Assembly: GCA_964583795.1 (NCBI GenBank)
Contig: CAZOWX010000005.1
Span: 1-64,000, forward strand
From: JBDTME01 sp964583795
Lineage (GTDB): Bacteria; Patescibacteriota; Microgenomatia; UBA1400; PJMF01
DNA length: 64,000 nt
Reading direction: 5' to 3'
Of the stretch, positions 47,401 to 55,639 are shown one piece after another (position 1 is the stretch's first letter; each line of letters starts with the position of its first letter). The position numbers and the translations under genes were made by a program. The notes under the pieces are model-generated. The model was not told the origin of the DNA. It ran no database searches and saw only the letters and a list, made by a program, of their open reading frames with translations.

Positions 47401-47767
47401 CCTTGTCGCGATCAACCGTTGATAAAAACTGGATACTTATCGCACTGACATTTTCCCTTGAGGAAGACACAATCGTGTCAACATCTTTCAAGCTTCGCAG
47501 TTTGTCTTCGATCGGAATGGTGACCAGACTCTCAACATCTGCTGGTCCAGCACCAGGAAGAACCGTTACCACGGTAATAATTGGAATTTTCACCTCGGGA
47601 TTGAGACGGTGAGGCAACTGCAAAAAGCTTGCCAACCCCATTAACGAAATCGTCAAAATCAGTAACACCACCAACCGAATGTTGGTAATGTACTTCGCCA
47701 CAGCCCCAAACATCTGTTTGGGATCAAACTGTAGTCGCTCGAGGTACGATGCTGCTTTCTTGGCCAT
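44429..47767 (-). CDS. RND-family efflux transporter
   Basis: 1112 residues, the usual AcrB/CusA/MMPL-size duplication. Twelve helices with two large extracytoplasmic loops: N-terminal NIRLVVLLILTISLMGLASF and VVTVLPGAGPADVESLVTIPIE (porter domain), the proton-relay Asp pair in ALGLLIDDTIVVVSAM (419-420), and the mirrored second half with QAMLISAILILITMVVQFASFRQAI. Start ATG 47767 lies 7 bp behind the adaptor gene. Exports lipophilic substrates or lipids using protons; no TolC-type outer-membrane channel is encoded nearby. Confidence 0.9.
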   Translation of the reverse strand: MAKKAASYLERLQFDPKQMFGAVAKYITNIRLVVLLILTISLMGLASFLQLPHRLNPEVKIPIITVVTVLPGAGPADVESLVTIPIEDKLRSLKDVDTIVSSSRENVSAISIQFLSTVDRDKAKDNVQSQVDAVNTLPSDAQTPSVTALDFEDQPVLTFAVSTKNSYPDLMRSTRQLKDDLENLSKVDRVVSSGFDDQEIVVTINQNKLSEYSISPMQLSQLIKASHASYPAGSVQTDNNEFALTIDSAVESIDDIRALKIEVNDATFSLADVADVSLKPKLDHHDAYLASSDSTATEAVTFYVYKVVDADIEDAGKQVTTLIDDFTASKGDAYQVTTLADTSHEISKQFTDLLGEFRSTILLVFFTLLLFLGLRQAIISSFTVPLTFLSAFMFMYMVGMSINFLSLFALLLALGLLIDDTIVVVSAMTTYFKTGKFNPVQTGVLVWKDTIVPIWSTTITTIWSFVPLLLSTGIIGEFIKPIPIVIAVTMISSTGIAVLITLPIMIVLLKPVVPKRVITLLQIALYLISLVVIALLVKTNPLMIPIIAVYLALSFLIWKLRATYTQYFQNGQKKISQRLQSKKLAMLKTYLSRLFQRGLIDVEPFAEGYKNMMRNILVSKSSRRKVLIGVIAYAVIGFALLPFGLVKNEFFPKTDGEELFVELELPAGSKADDVKSVGLELLDELRHTAETRFVTMEIGRGAESLNGVSVGNNTILYSLKLTDKDSRDLSSITIAQDLRQTYGDFQKGKVTVTEESSGPPAGADIQITLLGAESQKIDSYANQIVEYLNQQNGVINVSKSIKAGTSKIVFVPDQNKLVQYGLSPQVLGLQLRAFASGLTLDSLNLNGDSSDKKDIVFRMQNSIADAQDLTQIQVTTPRGLTLPLTELGSFVTKVNPTSITREDFKRSMSVSAGVKAGFSVSELNKGLEQFADSMQLDSGYEWKTGGVNEENAKSVQSILQAMLISAILILITMVVQFASFRQAIIVLIVIPLAVSSVFFIFALTGTPLSFPALIGVLSLFGIVVTNSMFIVDKINLNRKEGMEFTESIADAGASRMEPIILTKFCTVFGLLPITIADPLWRGLGGAIISGLLIASTIMLLFIPVLYYSWMKK

Positions 47768-47774
47768 ACTGAAA

Positions 47775-49262
47775 TTATTGAGTTCTGACAAGCTCCCCCT
47801 CCGAAACGCTGCGCGAAACAATGATCAAATCATCGGTTGTGATCCCCTGGAGCACCCCAACATATTTTCCTGATACTTCACCCAAAGTAACCTCTTTCAC
47901 AGTCGCACGGTAGTCCTGGTCTTCTTTTGTGGCAACATACACAAACGCTTTCTCTTGGGTCTGATACACAGCGTCAAGGGGAACAAGCGGATCGTTGACA
48001 ATGATTTTTTGTGGACCAACCGGAACACTAATCGAGATGGAACTTCCATTCGTGAGCCACCCATCATACTCTGTGGGAATGATATATATAATAGTATGTA
48101 AACTACCTTGGGTCGCCTCGCTGGAAATAAACTCTGGCATTAACTCCACGTTTTTATCTCCAATATGGACGGTACTGGACTCAGTACTGATAATCGAACG
48201 TGTAATATTCGCAGAAGTGGTGATAATGGCTTTGTTTTGACCTTTGTCAGCTCGAATGGTCGCTAATACCATTCCTGGATTGACGGTCTGCCCAGGATTT
48301 ACCATCACTCGCTCTACTGTTCCACTAAACGGTGAAACCGGATACATCATCGATTCATTCACTCGAGCCAATTTGACGTTGAGTAAAGCAATATCCTTTG
48401 ATAAAGTCAGCGACTTTTCTTGTAAATCAAGCTGTTTGAGGGTGAGATCTTTATTGATCCCATCCATTTGAGCAGGTGCTTTATTGCTATCGGTCTGGTA
48501 CTCCGTGGTTCGAAGGCCCGCTCGCAATTGATTCAAACCGGAGAGTGTTGCTGCTTTGCCTTGTTTGGCCCCTAAAATAGCTGCATCATTCGAACCACTG
48601 ACATTAGTCGATTCAAGCTGAGCGATCTGGGCATCAAGACTTTTTATGATGTCTTCACTCAAGGTGATTGCTGCCTTGGTGTCATCGATGGACTTACGAT
48701 TGATATCACGCATTTCATTCGCTAAAACGTTCCCTTTTTCGGCGAGATCCCGCTGCTTTGCAATAACCTCTTTTTGAGTATCAAAGGTCTCAACAGCAAA
48801 ATCATAATTTTTTTGGGCGAGTTGTCGAGAAAGTGAAGCGGCATTGGCACCTTGATAGTTGGTCGACAGGCGGACAATCGTGCCTCCTTTTACCACTCGA
48901 TCCCCTTCATGAACACTGACTTTCTGCACCACACCTGGAGTTTGGGCAATGATGTTTAACACTCCGGTTTTCTCAACCGTGGCACTGAGGGTAATTTTTG
49001 GGGTTTGAGCAGCATTAAAAACTTCCACCAACTTTGGTTGTTCTTCTGCAGTTTCTTCGGTGATTTGTGGTTTTCGTAAACGGTCACCAACCACAATCAA
49101 CAGCACTAACAATGCCATCAGTCCAAAAAAGAACATGAGTGGTCGAGCAGCAATAAATTTACCCGTATTTTGCTTCGCTCGAGTGAAAATCGACCGAATG
49201 CCATTTGTTTTATTTTTACTTGATTTATCAGTATTTTTTTGCATATTTAAAGATGGTGTCAT
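47775..49262 (-). CDS. RND periplasmic adaptor (membrane-fusion protein)
   Basis: 495 residues: N-terminal membrane anchor (about 40-60), barrel-sandwich/lipoyl halves with GVVQKVSVHEGDRVVKGGTIVRL and MYPVSPFSGTVERVMVNPGQ, a long alpha-hairpin of about 130 residues (YDFAVETFDTQKEVIAKQRDL), and a final MFP domain. Start ATG 49262; a TTG at 49271 is an alternative. A TATAAT lies about 35 nt upstream. Works with the following RND gene. It is first in a two-gene operon. Confidence 0.88.
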   Translation of the reverse strand: MTPSLNMQKNTDKSSKNKTNGIRSIFTRAKQNTGKFIAARPLMFFFGLMALLVLLIVVGDRLRKPQITEETAEEQPKLVEVFNAAQTPKITLSATVEKTGVLNIIAQTPGVVQKVSVHEGDRVVKGGTIVRLSTNYQGANAASLSRQLAQKNYDFAVETFDTQKEVIAKQRDLAEKGNVLANEMRDINRKSIDDTKAAITLSEDIIKSLDAQIAQLESTNVSGSNDAAILGAKQGKAATLSGLNQLRAGLRTTEYQTDSNKAPAQMDGINKDLTLKQLDLQEKSLTLSKDIALLNVKLARVNESMMYPVSPFSGTVERVMVNPGQTVNPGMVLATIRADKGQNKAIITTSANITRSIISTESSTVHIGDKNVELMPEFISSEATQGSLHTIIYIIPTEYDGWLTNGSSISISVPVGPQKIIVNDPLVPLDAVYQTQEKAFVYVATKEDQDYRATVKEVTLGEVSGKYVGVLQGITTDDLIIVSRSVSEGELVRTQ

Positions 49263-49392
49263 AGTTGCCAAGGTGTAAAAATCCAGAAGGTGGATTATAC
49301 CATAAATAAGGCGAATTTTCCAGTCCTAGAGTGGTTGGCACTGAGTCACTTTCAGGGAGTTTCCAGTTAAAATTGCAAAAAATGAAATGCCT

Positions 49393-50112
49393 TTATACTC
49401 GTTGTGCAAATAGGTTTAATTGTGCAGAAATTTCGTCAATATATGCTGGATTATCATAAAAATACGCCTGTCCATACTTTATCCACAAATCAATTTGTCG
49501 TGTTATTTCATCATATTTTTGAGGTCTGTCTCTCTCAGGAAGCAAAGAGAAATATCGTCGCAAACTTTTCAAAATCGTCACAATTTCGTCAAAAAACATC
49601 TGCTTTGCCAACCCAGAAAAACCCTCAAAACCAATCACGATATCAGGATACCACTTGTCGTCATTAAGCTCCCACTTCCCAGTTTGGACATCAAAAGCAT
49701 GTGCAAGATCCACCTGAACGAGCCGAAATCGAACGTTCCCATACGATATATCGCCAGTTGCTGATTTCTCTAACATCATATTTTTTGCATTTCTATCTCC
49801 AACAATTAATCCATGTTTTGCCAACCCAATCATCTGATTAACTGCAGCAATACAAATATGGATGTTAAAACTAAGGTCATTTCGTGAATAAAAATGATAC
49901 TCCCAAGTCCGTCCATCGATCTGTTGAATTGGAAACCGGCTGGTCAAATCCCCAAAATATTTCCGTTCAACTACAACATCTTCTGGCAGAACAAGCTGTG
50001 GGAAAATTGCTGGGAACCGACAGCCCAAGATGGCATGGTTCTTAAATTTGAGGGTTTGATCACCTTGAGAGTCAATTTCTGATTGCCAACGGATCTCAAG
50101 TGTGTTGCTCAT
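49393..50112 (-). CDS. Protein-kinase-like protein
   Basis: 239 residues with kinase motifs: VVVERKYFG with a candidate Lys51, a catalytic loop HGLIVGDRNAKNMMLE with Asp106 and Asn111 spaced as in HxDxxxxN (position of His occupied by Val/Gly), and a metal-binding VDLAHAF with Asp135 in the DFG position. The N-lobe is short. A Ser/Thr-kinase-like or small-molecule phosphotransferase is possible. The ATG overlaps the preceding gene's stop by 4 bp, a tight coupling with the partner at 50109. Confidence 0.65.
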   Translation of the reverse strand: MSNTLEIRWQSEIDSQGDQTLKFKNHAILGCRFPAIFPQLVLPEDVVVERKYFGDLTSRFPIQQIDGRTWEYHFYSRNDLSFNIHICIAAVNQMIGLAKHGLIVGDRNAKNMMLEKSATGDISYGNVRFRLVQVDLAHAFDVQTGKWELNDDKWYPDIVIGFEGFSGLAKQMFFDEIVTILKSLRRYFSLLPERDRPQKYDEITRQIDLWIKYGQAYFYDNPAYIDEISAQLNLFAQRV

Positions 50113-50801
50113 GTGAGGAATTTAGGCATTATTCTGTGGATATTCGCCTTTGAAGTACGCGATTGCATCATCAAATTTTCCTTGATAAAAGAATTGATTA
50201 GCCACTTCATATTGACTTTTAATTTTCTCCATCGTTTCGTCTGGTACTTCACCCCATGGAGTCTAGCCTTTTTCAATCGCTCCAACAAATGTTTGAGATG
50301 GAACATAATCTCGCCTAGAACCTCTTCTTCTGTTGCATTTTCTCTAATATAGAGTTGGTGGTAAATACGTTGAGAATGGTACTCCAACACTTGTGAAGGA
50401 GTTTCGTCCAACACGTCGAGGTAATCTGCATATACAGCAGTATTAGGAATAAAATCCCGCAAATGACTAAGCCATGCCCCGAGAATCATCATTTGGCTCA
50501 TAATCCTCGTATACGTTGAGGAACTCTCATCTGGAAAAAATGGTCTACTCAAATGTTTTTTCCTAGTTTCGTCATCATGCTGATAGCGCAAAGTCGCAAT
50601 CAAGTGCGTCGGATCATAGGGATCAAATTCTTCCCATTCGGGTGAATCAACTTTAAATTCAGCTCTACGGTAGTTAAGCACAGCACTATAAAAGTGATAA
50701 AGCGTCACAATCGGAAACCCCATCTTTGCCAACTGGCGCAAAACTTGTCTGATTTCACCCCGTGTATCTTGAAGAGCTTGTTCTATGAGATCTTCTACCA
50801 T
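50109..50801 (-). CDS. Helical partner protein of the kinase-like gene
   Basis: 230 residues, alpha-helical, no membrane segment, no domain I recognise. Contains FPIVTLYHFYSAVLNYRRAEF, an Asp/Pro-rich turn EEFDPYDPTHL and a basic C-terminus rich in Lys/Arg (LKKARLHGVKYQTKRWRKLKV). It is first in a two-gene unit with the kinase-like gene and translationally coupled to it (ATGA overlap), so it is probably its substrate or regulator. Confidence 0.6.
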   Translation of the reverse strand: MVEDLIEQALQDTRGEIRQVLRQLAKMGFPIVTLYHFYSAVLNYRRAEFKVDSPEWEEFDPYDPTHLIATLRYQHDDETRKKHLSRPFFPDESSSTYTRIMSQMMILGAWLSHLRDFIPNTAVYADYLDVLDETPSQVLEYHSQRIYHQLYIRENATEEEVLGEIMFHLKHLLERLKKARLHGVKYQTKRWRKLKVNMKWLINSFIKENLMMQSRTSKANIHRIMPKFLT

Positions 50802-50880
50802 AGAAGCAGAATTCTATCATACTTATTGATCTGTTTCAGATCTTTTGAAAGAATATGCTGAATTCATAGTAGAATGAGTC

Positions 50881-51435
50881 ATGAACACACAACAACTCAC
50901 TTCACAACAACAACTTGATCTTCTCAAAACCCTTCAACAACGCTTTGAAAAAAATATGAGTCGACATAAGACTGTTGCATGGGAAAAAGTCCAAGCAAAA
51001 CTTGAAACCCATCCTGAGAAACTCTGGTCACTCTCTCAAATGGAGCAAACCGGTGGTGAACCTGACGTGGTGGAGTTTGATACAAAAGAGTATGTATTTG
51101 TTGACTGCTCTGCAGAGAGTCCTAAAGGGAGAAGAAGTTTATGCTACGACCGCCAAGCACTTGAAGCTAGAAAATCATTTAAACCGAAAAGTTCCGTGAT
51201 CGATGAAGCAACTGCCATGGGAATAGAGTTACTCGATGAGAGGCAGTACCGGCAATTACAACAACTTGGAGAGTTCGACACCAAAACTTCGAGCTGGATC
51301 AAAACACCTACGAACATTCGTAAACTGGGCGGGGCTCTTTTTGCAGACCGTCGTTACGATACCGTTTTTATCTATCATAATGGAGCAGATTCGTATTATG
51401 CGGCTCGGGGTTTTCGTGGATTATTACAATTTTAA
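50881..51435 (+). CDS. DUF4256 family protein
   Basis: 184 residues. Blocks LQQRFEKNMSRHKTVAWEKVQ, MEQTGGEPDVVEFD and EYVFVDCSAESPKGRRSLCYDR, then MGIELLDERQYRQLQQLGEFDTKTSSWI, match DUF4256, a family of unknown function. TAGAAT (50870-50875) ends 5 nt before the ATG, again leaderless-like. Next gene starts 10 bp downstream. Confidence 0.85.
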   Translation: MNTQQLTSQQQLDLLKTLQQRFEKNMSRHKTVAWEKVQAKLETHPEKLWSLSQMEQTGGEPDVVEFDTKEYVFVDCSAESPKGRRSLCYDRQALEARKSFKPKSSVIDEATAMGIELLDERQYRQLQQLGEFDTKTSSWIKTPTNIRKLGGALFADRRYDTVFIYHNGADSYYAARGFRGLLQF

Positions 51436-51445
51436 GAGCTTGAAA

Positions 51446-51928
51446 ATGACAATTTCACAATTTACTCATTCATTAATCAACAATCCCGACCAGATAGTCA
51501 AAATCAAAGGTTCAAGTAAAAAAATTTTGGGCTTCGCTGAGTTTTGCACCGTGAACTTGGGAGATGCGAATTATTTTAAGATTGCTTTCGATGATCATAC
51601 TTCTTTGCTGATTATCCCCAATGATGAACTCGTGTTTTATACCGATGAGCCAATTAAACAATTTGCCGAAATTCCTGATGCTGACATTGGCAATAAAAAA
51701 ATGATTTCTTTTCGTGGCAAACAATATCAATTAGAAAACAAAAATGATTATCAGTACGTCATTCGATTGATTAAAGGTGACTACCAAAGTATTGAGGGTG
51801 AAGTGAAGTTCTCAGATTACATGAGTACCGATGGGAGTGACGATATGCTCAGTCTTGGATGGATTGTTCGAACAGGTGAGAGGGCAGATTTGAATCCCAA
51901 ATTAATCGCTTTAGAAGATATTGCTTAA
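51446..51928 (+). CDS. Hypothetical protein downstream of DUF4256 gene
   Basis: 160 residues. Beta-rich with a central DHTSLLIIPNDELVFYTDEP and a repeat-like ending KGDYQSIEGEVKFSDY; DUF4178-like proteins look vaguely similar. Start ATG 51446, 10 bp after the DUF4256 stop; a longer reading upstream would overlap that gene in another frame. No function assigned. Confidence 0.55.
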   Translation: MTISQFTHSLINNPDQIVKIKGSSKKILGFAEFCTVNLGDANYFKIAFDDHTSLLIIPNDELVFYTDEPIKQFAEIPDADIGNKKMISFRGKQYQLENKNDYQYVIRLIKGDYQSIEGEVKFSDYMSTDGSDDMLSLGWIVRTGERADLNPKLIALEDIA

Positions 51929-52018
51929 GATTAATAATGAATACCTTGAAGTGAAACTTTTACCCGGTTCGAGAGAAAATCAGAAATTCATATAGAAATA
52001 TCATGTTAAAATCAGACA

Positions 52019-52513
52019 ATGTCTTCCACTAGAATTAAACAAAGAATAGCAATCACCAAACGCAATCATACTATATATCGAATCATTCAAATCACAGCTT
52101 TTCCTTCCGCTTTTGTGTTTGGTTCAATTAATGGCTTTCTTTTTGTATTTGCACTCAGTTTCCTATTTAAGGGAATAACAAATATTAAAAATAGAACTGA
52201 CTACGAAGTAGCCAAGCTATACACCTATTTTTGGACAGGTACTCCCGCTAAACATCGTGGAATGATCAATCTCATACACAGCGGAACAATCCTGTCCATT
52301 ATTCCACTCACTTTTATGATTCCATTGGACAACAAGTGGTTAAATTTGTATGTGGTGACAATCGGAGGTCTTTTACTTCTTGCTTATATCTGGTTTTCAA
52401 TAATTAGTTGGAATGACTTTGACAAATACCATTCAAGGAAATTTCGTTATCAATTTTTAGTGAATCTGGCCTACTCCAAAGGTAGAAAAGTAAGAAAGTT
52501 GCTGAAAAAATAA
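52019..52513 (+). CDS. Hypothetical membrane protein
   Basis: 164 residues with basic ends and four hydrophobic helices: about 25-55 (two), 85-105 and 110-135. No catalytic motif. TAAAAT (52007-52012) ends 6 nt before the ATG. Unrecognised. Confidence 0.6.
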   Translation: MSSTRIKQRIAITKRNHTIYRIIQITAFPSAFVFGSINGFLFVFALSFLFKGITNIKNRTDYEVAKLYTYFWTGTPAKHRGMINLIHSGTILSIIPLTFMIPLDNKWLNLYVVTIGGLLLLAYIWFSIISWNDFDKYHSRKFRYQFLVNLAYSKGRKVRKLLKK

Positions 52514-52540
52514 TTACTTATTCAATAAATTATCATAAAT

Positions 52541-53128
52541 ATGACCAAAAACTTTTACTTGGTCCGTCATGCTCAATACGATAACCCACTAAAGATTCTT
52601 GCTGGTCGATTACCAGTCACGTTATCTGAACTCGGAATTGGTCAAGCAAAGAAGCTGAGTGAATTCTTTTTTGATAAAAAAATTGAACTCATCTATTCAA
52701 GTCCTGTTAAACGCTGCCAACAAACAAGTGAAATTATTGCTAACACTGTGATTCCTATTGAGTATGATGTCCGTTTGGCAGAAACATTTTCGCCATACCA
52801 AGGGTATTGGGAACTTGATTGGTCACATTTCTATGGACATCATGAAGAACTCGGGGGCGAGTCCCCGCAGGATATCTCACTGAGAATGATGGACTTTTGG
52901 CAGAGTATTGTGAAGAAGGACGAGAAAAATTGCATTATTTGCTCGCATGGCGATCCACTGTACCTTCTTTTTGCTCAGCTGACTGGGCTTACCATCCCTT
53001 CAATTAAAGAAATTACTAGCATTCTTGGTGATGAGTATCAACCAACAGGATCGGTGAGAAAAATCGTGGTGGAAGGTGATGATGTCAGAACTGAAAACGT
53101 TGTAACTTTCACAGAAACTGCTTATTAA
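52541..53128 (+). CDS. Histidine phosphatase (phosphoglycerate mutase-like)
   Basis: 195 residues. YLVRHAQYDN gives the RHxQ/RHG-type motif with the catalytic His (here RHA), LIYSSPVKRCQQTSEII the second Arg block, AETFSPYQGYWE the acid/base region and CSHGDPLYLL the second His. Removes phosphate from small molecules or proteins; substrate not evident. Confidence 0.85.
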   Translation: MTKNFYLVRHAQYDNPLKILAGRLPVTLSELGIGQAKKLSEFFFDKKIELIYSSPVKRCQQTSEIIANTVIPIEYDVRLAETFSPYQGYWELDWSHFYGHHEELGGESPQDISLRMMDFWQSIVKKDEKNCIICSHGDPLYLLFAQLTGLTIPSIKEITSILGDEYQPTGSVRKIVVEGDDVRTENVVTFTETAY

Positions 53129-53167
53129 GCAAATCAAATTGGTTCAGATCCCTGCTACAATACTCTC

Positions 53168-54163
53168 ATGTCAACTCAACCACTCCCAGGAAATCTCTTA
53201 GAGCGACTTGGTCTCAAAATTGGCCATTATACTGATAAAAAAAATCTAACAGGTTTAACTGCTTTTATCGCCGAAAACGGCGCTGATATTGGGATCGATA
53301 TTCGAGGTTCAAACACCGGAACATTTAATACTCCTGCTTTTGCACCAAAAGCATCAGGAAACACTGTCCACGCAGTAGTATTAACAGGCGGAAGTACCTT
53401 TGGACTAGCATCGGCAACAGGAATCATGGAAGAGTTATCAGCTAAAGAAATCGGAAACAAAACTAGAGCGGCCTTTATCCCAGGAACAACTGGAGCGGTG
53501 ATTTATGATATTGCAGTTGGTACGAATACTCATCCAGGAGCGAACGAAGGCAAGCAGGCAGTTCATAACGCAACTGACCAGTTACCTCATCAAGGTAACG
53601 TTGGTGTTGGTACTGGAGCAACTGTTGGTAAATGGTGGAAAGGCAAAAAAATGAAGGGTGGGTTTGGTATTGGCGTGGCCTACTTGCCTCAAGATATTAT
53701 TGTTGCAGCGTTTAGTGTCACCAATTGTCTTGGTGATATTCTCAATCCAAAGACGGGTCAATTTTATTCAGAAACTGGGAAACAGGATGCGATACATTCA
53801 TCATTTGGCGATTCACTTGAGCACCTCGTAGGCACTATGGATCTTTCTGGGAACACGACTTTAACTGTTGTAGCCACGAACGTCAGTTTAGGAAAAGAGC
53901 AGTTAATGAAAGTAGCGGAGTTTACTCATGACGGGTATGCACGAGCTATCCATCCGATTCATACCAATATGGACGGCGATATTGTCTTTGCCATATCTTC
54001 TCGCAGTGGTGAGAGAAAAACATTTCCCAAGATGAATTCACTCACTTTAGTTGACTTTATTGGTATGGGAGCTCAAGAAGCTGTGATACAAGCAATCAAC
54101 AGCAGTATAAAACACGCCGAAAGTATTGAAGGATTCCCAAGCATAAAAATGATTACATACTAA
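53168..54163 (+). CDS. P1/S58-family peptidase-like protein (DmpA fold)
   Basis: 331 residues. AVVLTGGSTFGLASATGIMEEL, NVGVGTGATVGKW with KGGFGIGVA and VTNCLGDILNPKTGQ match the P1 peptidase family, self-processing aminopeptidases related to DmpA. The nucleophile that precedes the new N-terminus after cleavage is not clear from reading, so activity is uncertain. TACAAT (53156-53161) ends 6 nt before the ATG. Standalone gene. Confidence 0.75.
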   Translation: MSTQPLPGNLLERLGLKIGHYTDKKNLTGLTAFIAENGADIGIDIRGSNTGTFNTPAFAPKASGNTVHAVVLTGGSTFGLASATGIMEELSAKEIGNKTRAAFIPGTTGAVIYDIAVGTNTHPGANEGKQAVHNATDQLPHQGNVGVGTGATVGKWWKGKKMKGGFGIGVAYLPQDIIVAAFSVTNCLGDILNPKTGQFYSETGKQDAIHSSFGDSLEHLVGTMDLSGNTTLTVVATNVSLGKEQLMKVAEFTHDGYARAIHPIHTNMDGDIVFAISSRSGERKTFPKMNSLTLVDFIGMGAQEAVIQAINSSIKHAESIEGFPSIKMITY

Positions 54164-54211
54164 TTCACACTTTCTCAAACTAAAGCAAGACAATTTTGCT
54201 ACAATACCCTC

Positions 54212-54829
54212 ATGCAATTCATTATTCTCCACGGCACGTTTGGCTCAAGAGATGGCAACTGGTTTCCGTGGTTAGATAGTGAGCTAAAAAAACTTGGACA
54301 GAGTGTCATACGACCACAATTTCCGGTTGATAATTATGAAGAAGTGAAAGCATCTATTGAAAAAACTGGAAGTTACAATCACCCGAAGCAGAATCTTGCG
54401 AGTTGGCAGAAAACATTTGAACAACAAGTCGTTCCCCAACTCAATCATGAGCCACTTGTTGTCGTAGCACACTCAATCGCTCCCGCCTTTGTTTTATCTG
54501 CAGTGACTGAGTTTAATCTACAACTTGACTGCGCCATCTTTATAGCCCCATTTATCCAAGATATTGATCAGCCCGAATTTGATCCAATCAATAGAGATTT
54601 TTACAAGCGTAAATTTGATTTTGAAACAGTAAATAAAAGAATTCCTGATTCCTATTCTTTATATAGTGACACCGACCCTTACGTTCCTAACTCATTATCG
54701 TTTCACTTCGCAAAACAATTGGATAGTCAGACTATCCTAGTTCGGGAAGCACATCATATGGGCAGTGTTTTCAAAGAATTCCCACTAGTTCTAGAACTGT
54801 GTAAAACACGAATCGGATTTGGGAAGTGA
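54212..54829 (+). CDS. RBBP9/YdeN-type serine hydrolase
   Basis: 205 residues, the small alpha/beta hydrolase fold: FIILHGTFGSRDGNWFPWL at the start, AHSIAPAF as nucleophile elbow with Ser, DTDPYVP holding the acid, and EAHHMGSVF with the catalytic His. TACAAT (54200-54205) ends 6 nt before the ATG. Substrate unknown. Confidence 0.85.
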   Translation: MQFIILHGTFGSRDGNWFPWLDSELKKLGQSVIRPQFPVDNYEEVKASIEKTGSYNHPKQNLASWQKTFEQQVVPQLNHEPLVVVAHSIAPAFVLSAVTEFNLQLDCAIFIAPFIQDIDQPEFDPINRDFYKRKFDFETVNKRIPDSYSLYSDTDPYVPNSLSFHFAKQLDSQTILVREAHHMGSVFKEFPLVLELCKTRIGFGK

Positions 54830-54918
54830 AAACTGCAAAAAACTTGAGCAGTTGCTGACACACTGAACAATATCAATTGGTATTGATCGGCATCATCAAC
54901 AGTTTTCTAAATGTAAAT

Positions 54919-55389
54919 ATGACACCTACACCTCTTCTTCCACTCTTTTATGACCTTTGGTACACCCTGGATCCGATTGGACGATTGCGTCGCAGTGGTG
55001 CAAAAATTGGAAACAATGTTTTCTTTGGACTGCATACGTTTGTTGAGTTAGAAAATGCTCGTTTGCTGATAATTGAAGATAATGCTGTGATTAGTGCTCA
55101 TTCCAAAATTATTCTGCATGACTCGTCTTTATCACGCATCGCGAGCGTTAAACCTCGATATGGGTCAGTCATTTTGCAAAAAAATTGCTACATTGGAGCG
55201 AACACAACGATCTTGTATGGGAGTGACATTGGAGAAAATACGATTGTCGGAGCAAATTCTCTGGTAAAAGGGAAACTGGAACCCAATAGTGTGTATGTCG
55301 GCCAACCAGTTAAGAGACTGTGTTCAATTGATGAGTTACAAAAGCGCTGGGAAACCGAATACATCATCAAAAACAAAAATAAAGAGTAA
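54919..55389 (+). CDS. Left-handed beta-helix acyltransferase
   Basis: 156 residues. Hexapeptide repeats: RRSGAKIGNNVFFGLHT, NCYIGANTTILYGSDIGENTIVGANSLV, and the exit loop GQPVKRL form the acetyltransferase helix of the maa/wbbJ type. Its Met-start at 54919 is preferred over an upstream TTG. Acts on sugars or cell-surface glycans in other bacteria; the acceptor cannot be deduced. Confidence 0.75.
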   Translation: MTPTPLLPLFYDLWYTLDPIGRLRRSGAKIGNNVFFGLHTFVELENARLLIIEDNAVISAHSKIILHDSSLSRIASVKPRYGSVILQKNCYIGANTTILYGSDIGENTIVGANSLVKGKLEPNSVYVGQPVKRLCSIDELQKRWETEYIIKNKNKE

Positions 55390-55446
55390 AAGTCTTGTTT
55401 GAATTTGGGATTTAATTTTCTGGCAAAGATTCCACATGGTTCTAAA

Positions 55447-55524
55447 GTCAGATCCTCGATCTCGATGACTTCACTTGGTCCGCCCAGGGAGGACCAGGTT
55501 CATTCATCGCGTCAAGGATGACAC
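55447..55524. repeat. Hairpin repeat, copy A (5' of helicase)
   Basis: 78 bp. Left end GTCAGATCCTCGATCTCGAT (55447-55466) and right end GTCAAGGATGACAC (55511-55524) recur inverted at 57327-57378, on the other side of the helicase gene. The middle folds: TGGTCC and GGACCA around a CGCCCAGGGA loop. It shares the end motifs AGATCCT and AGGATGAC with the repeats at 62601 and 62986. Confidence 0.8.
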
Positions 55525-55639
55525 ACTTTATATTTAGTCATAAAATTCAAATTAGAATTTGAAACTGGGAATTTACTTCTTAAATTCCTCATCTCCATGT
55601 CATCTTCAGTTCAGAATTACCTGTTACAATGCAGTTTAC

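Noticed and set aside
55447..55524. Repeat copy A as a CRISPR repeat or insertion-sequence end
   Set aside because: Only one copy on each side of one gene, no spacers, and no transposase or target duplication seen.
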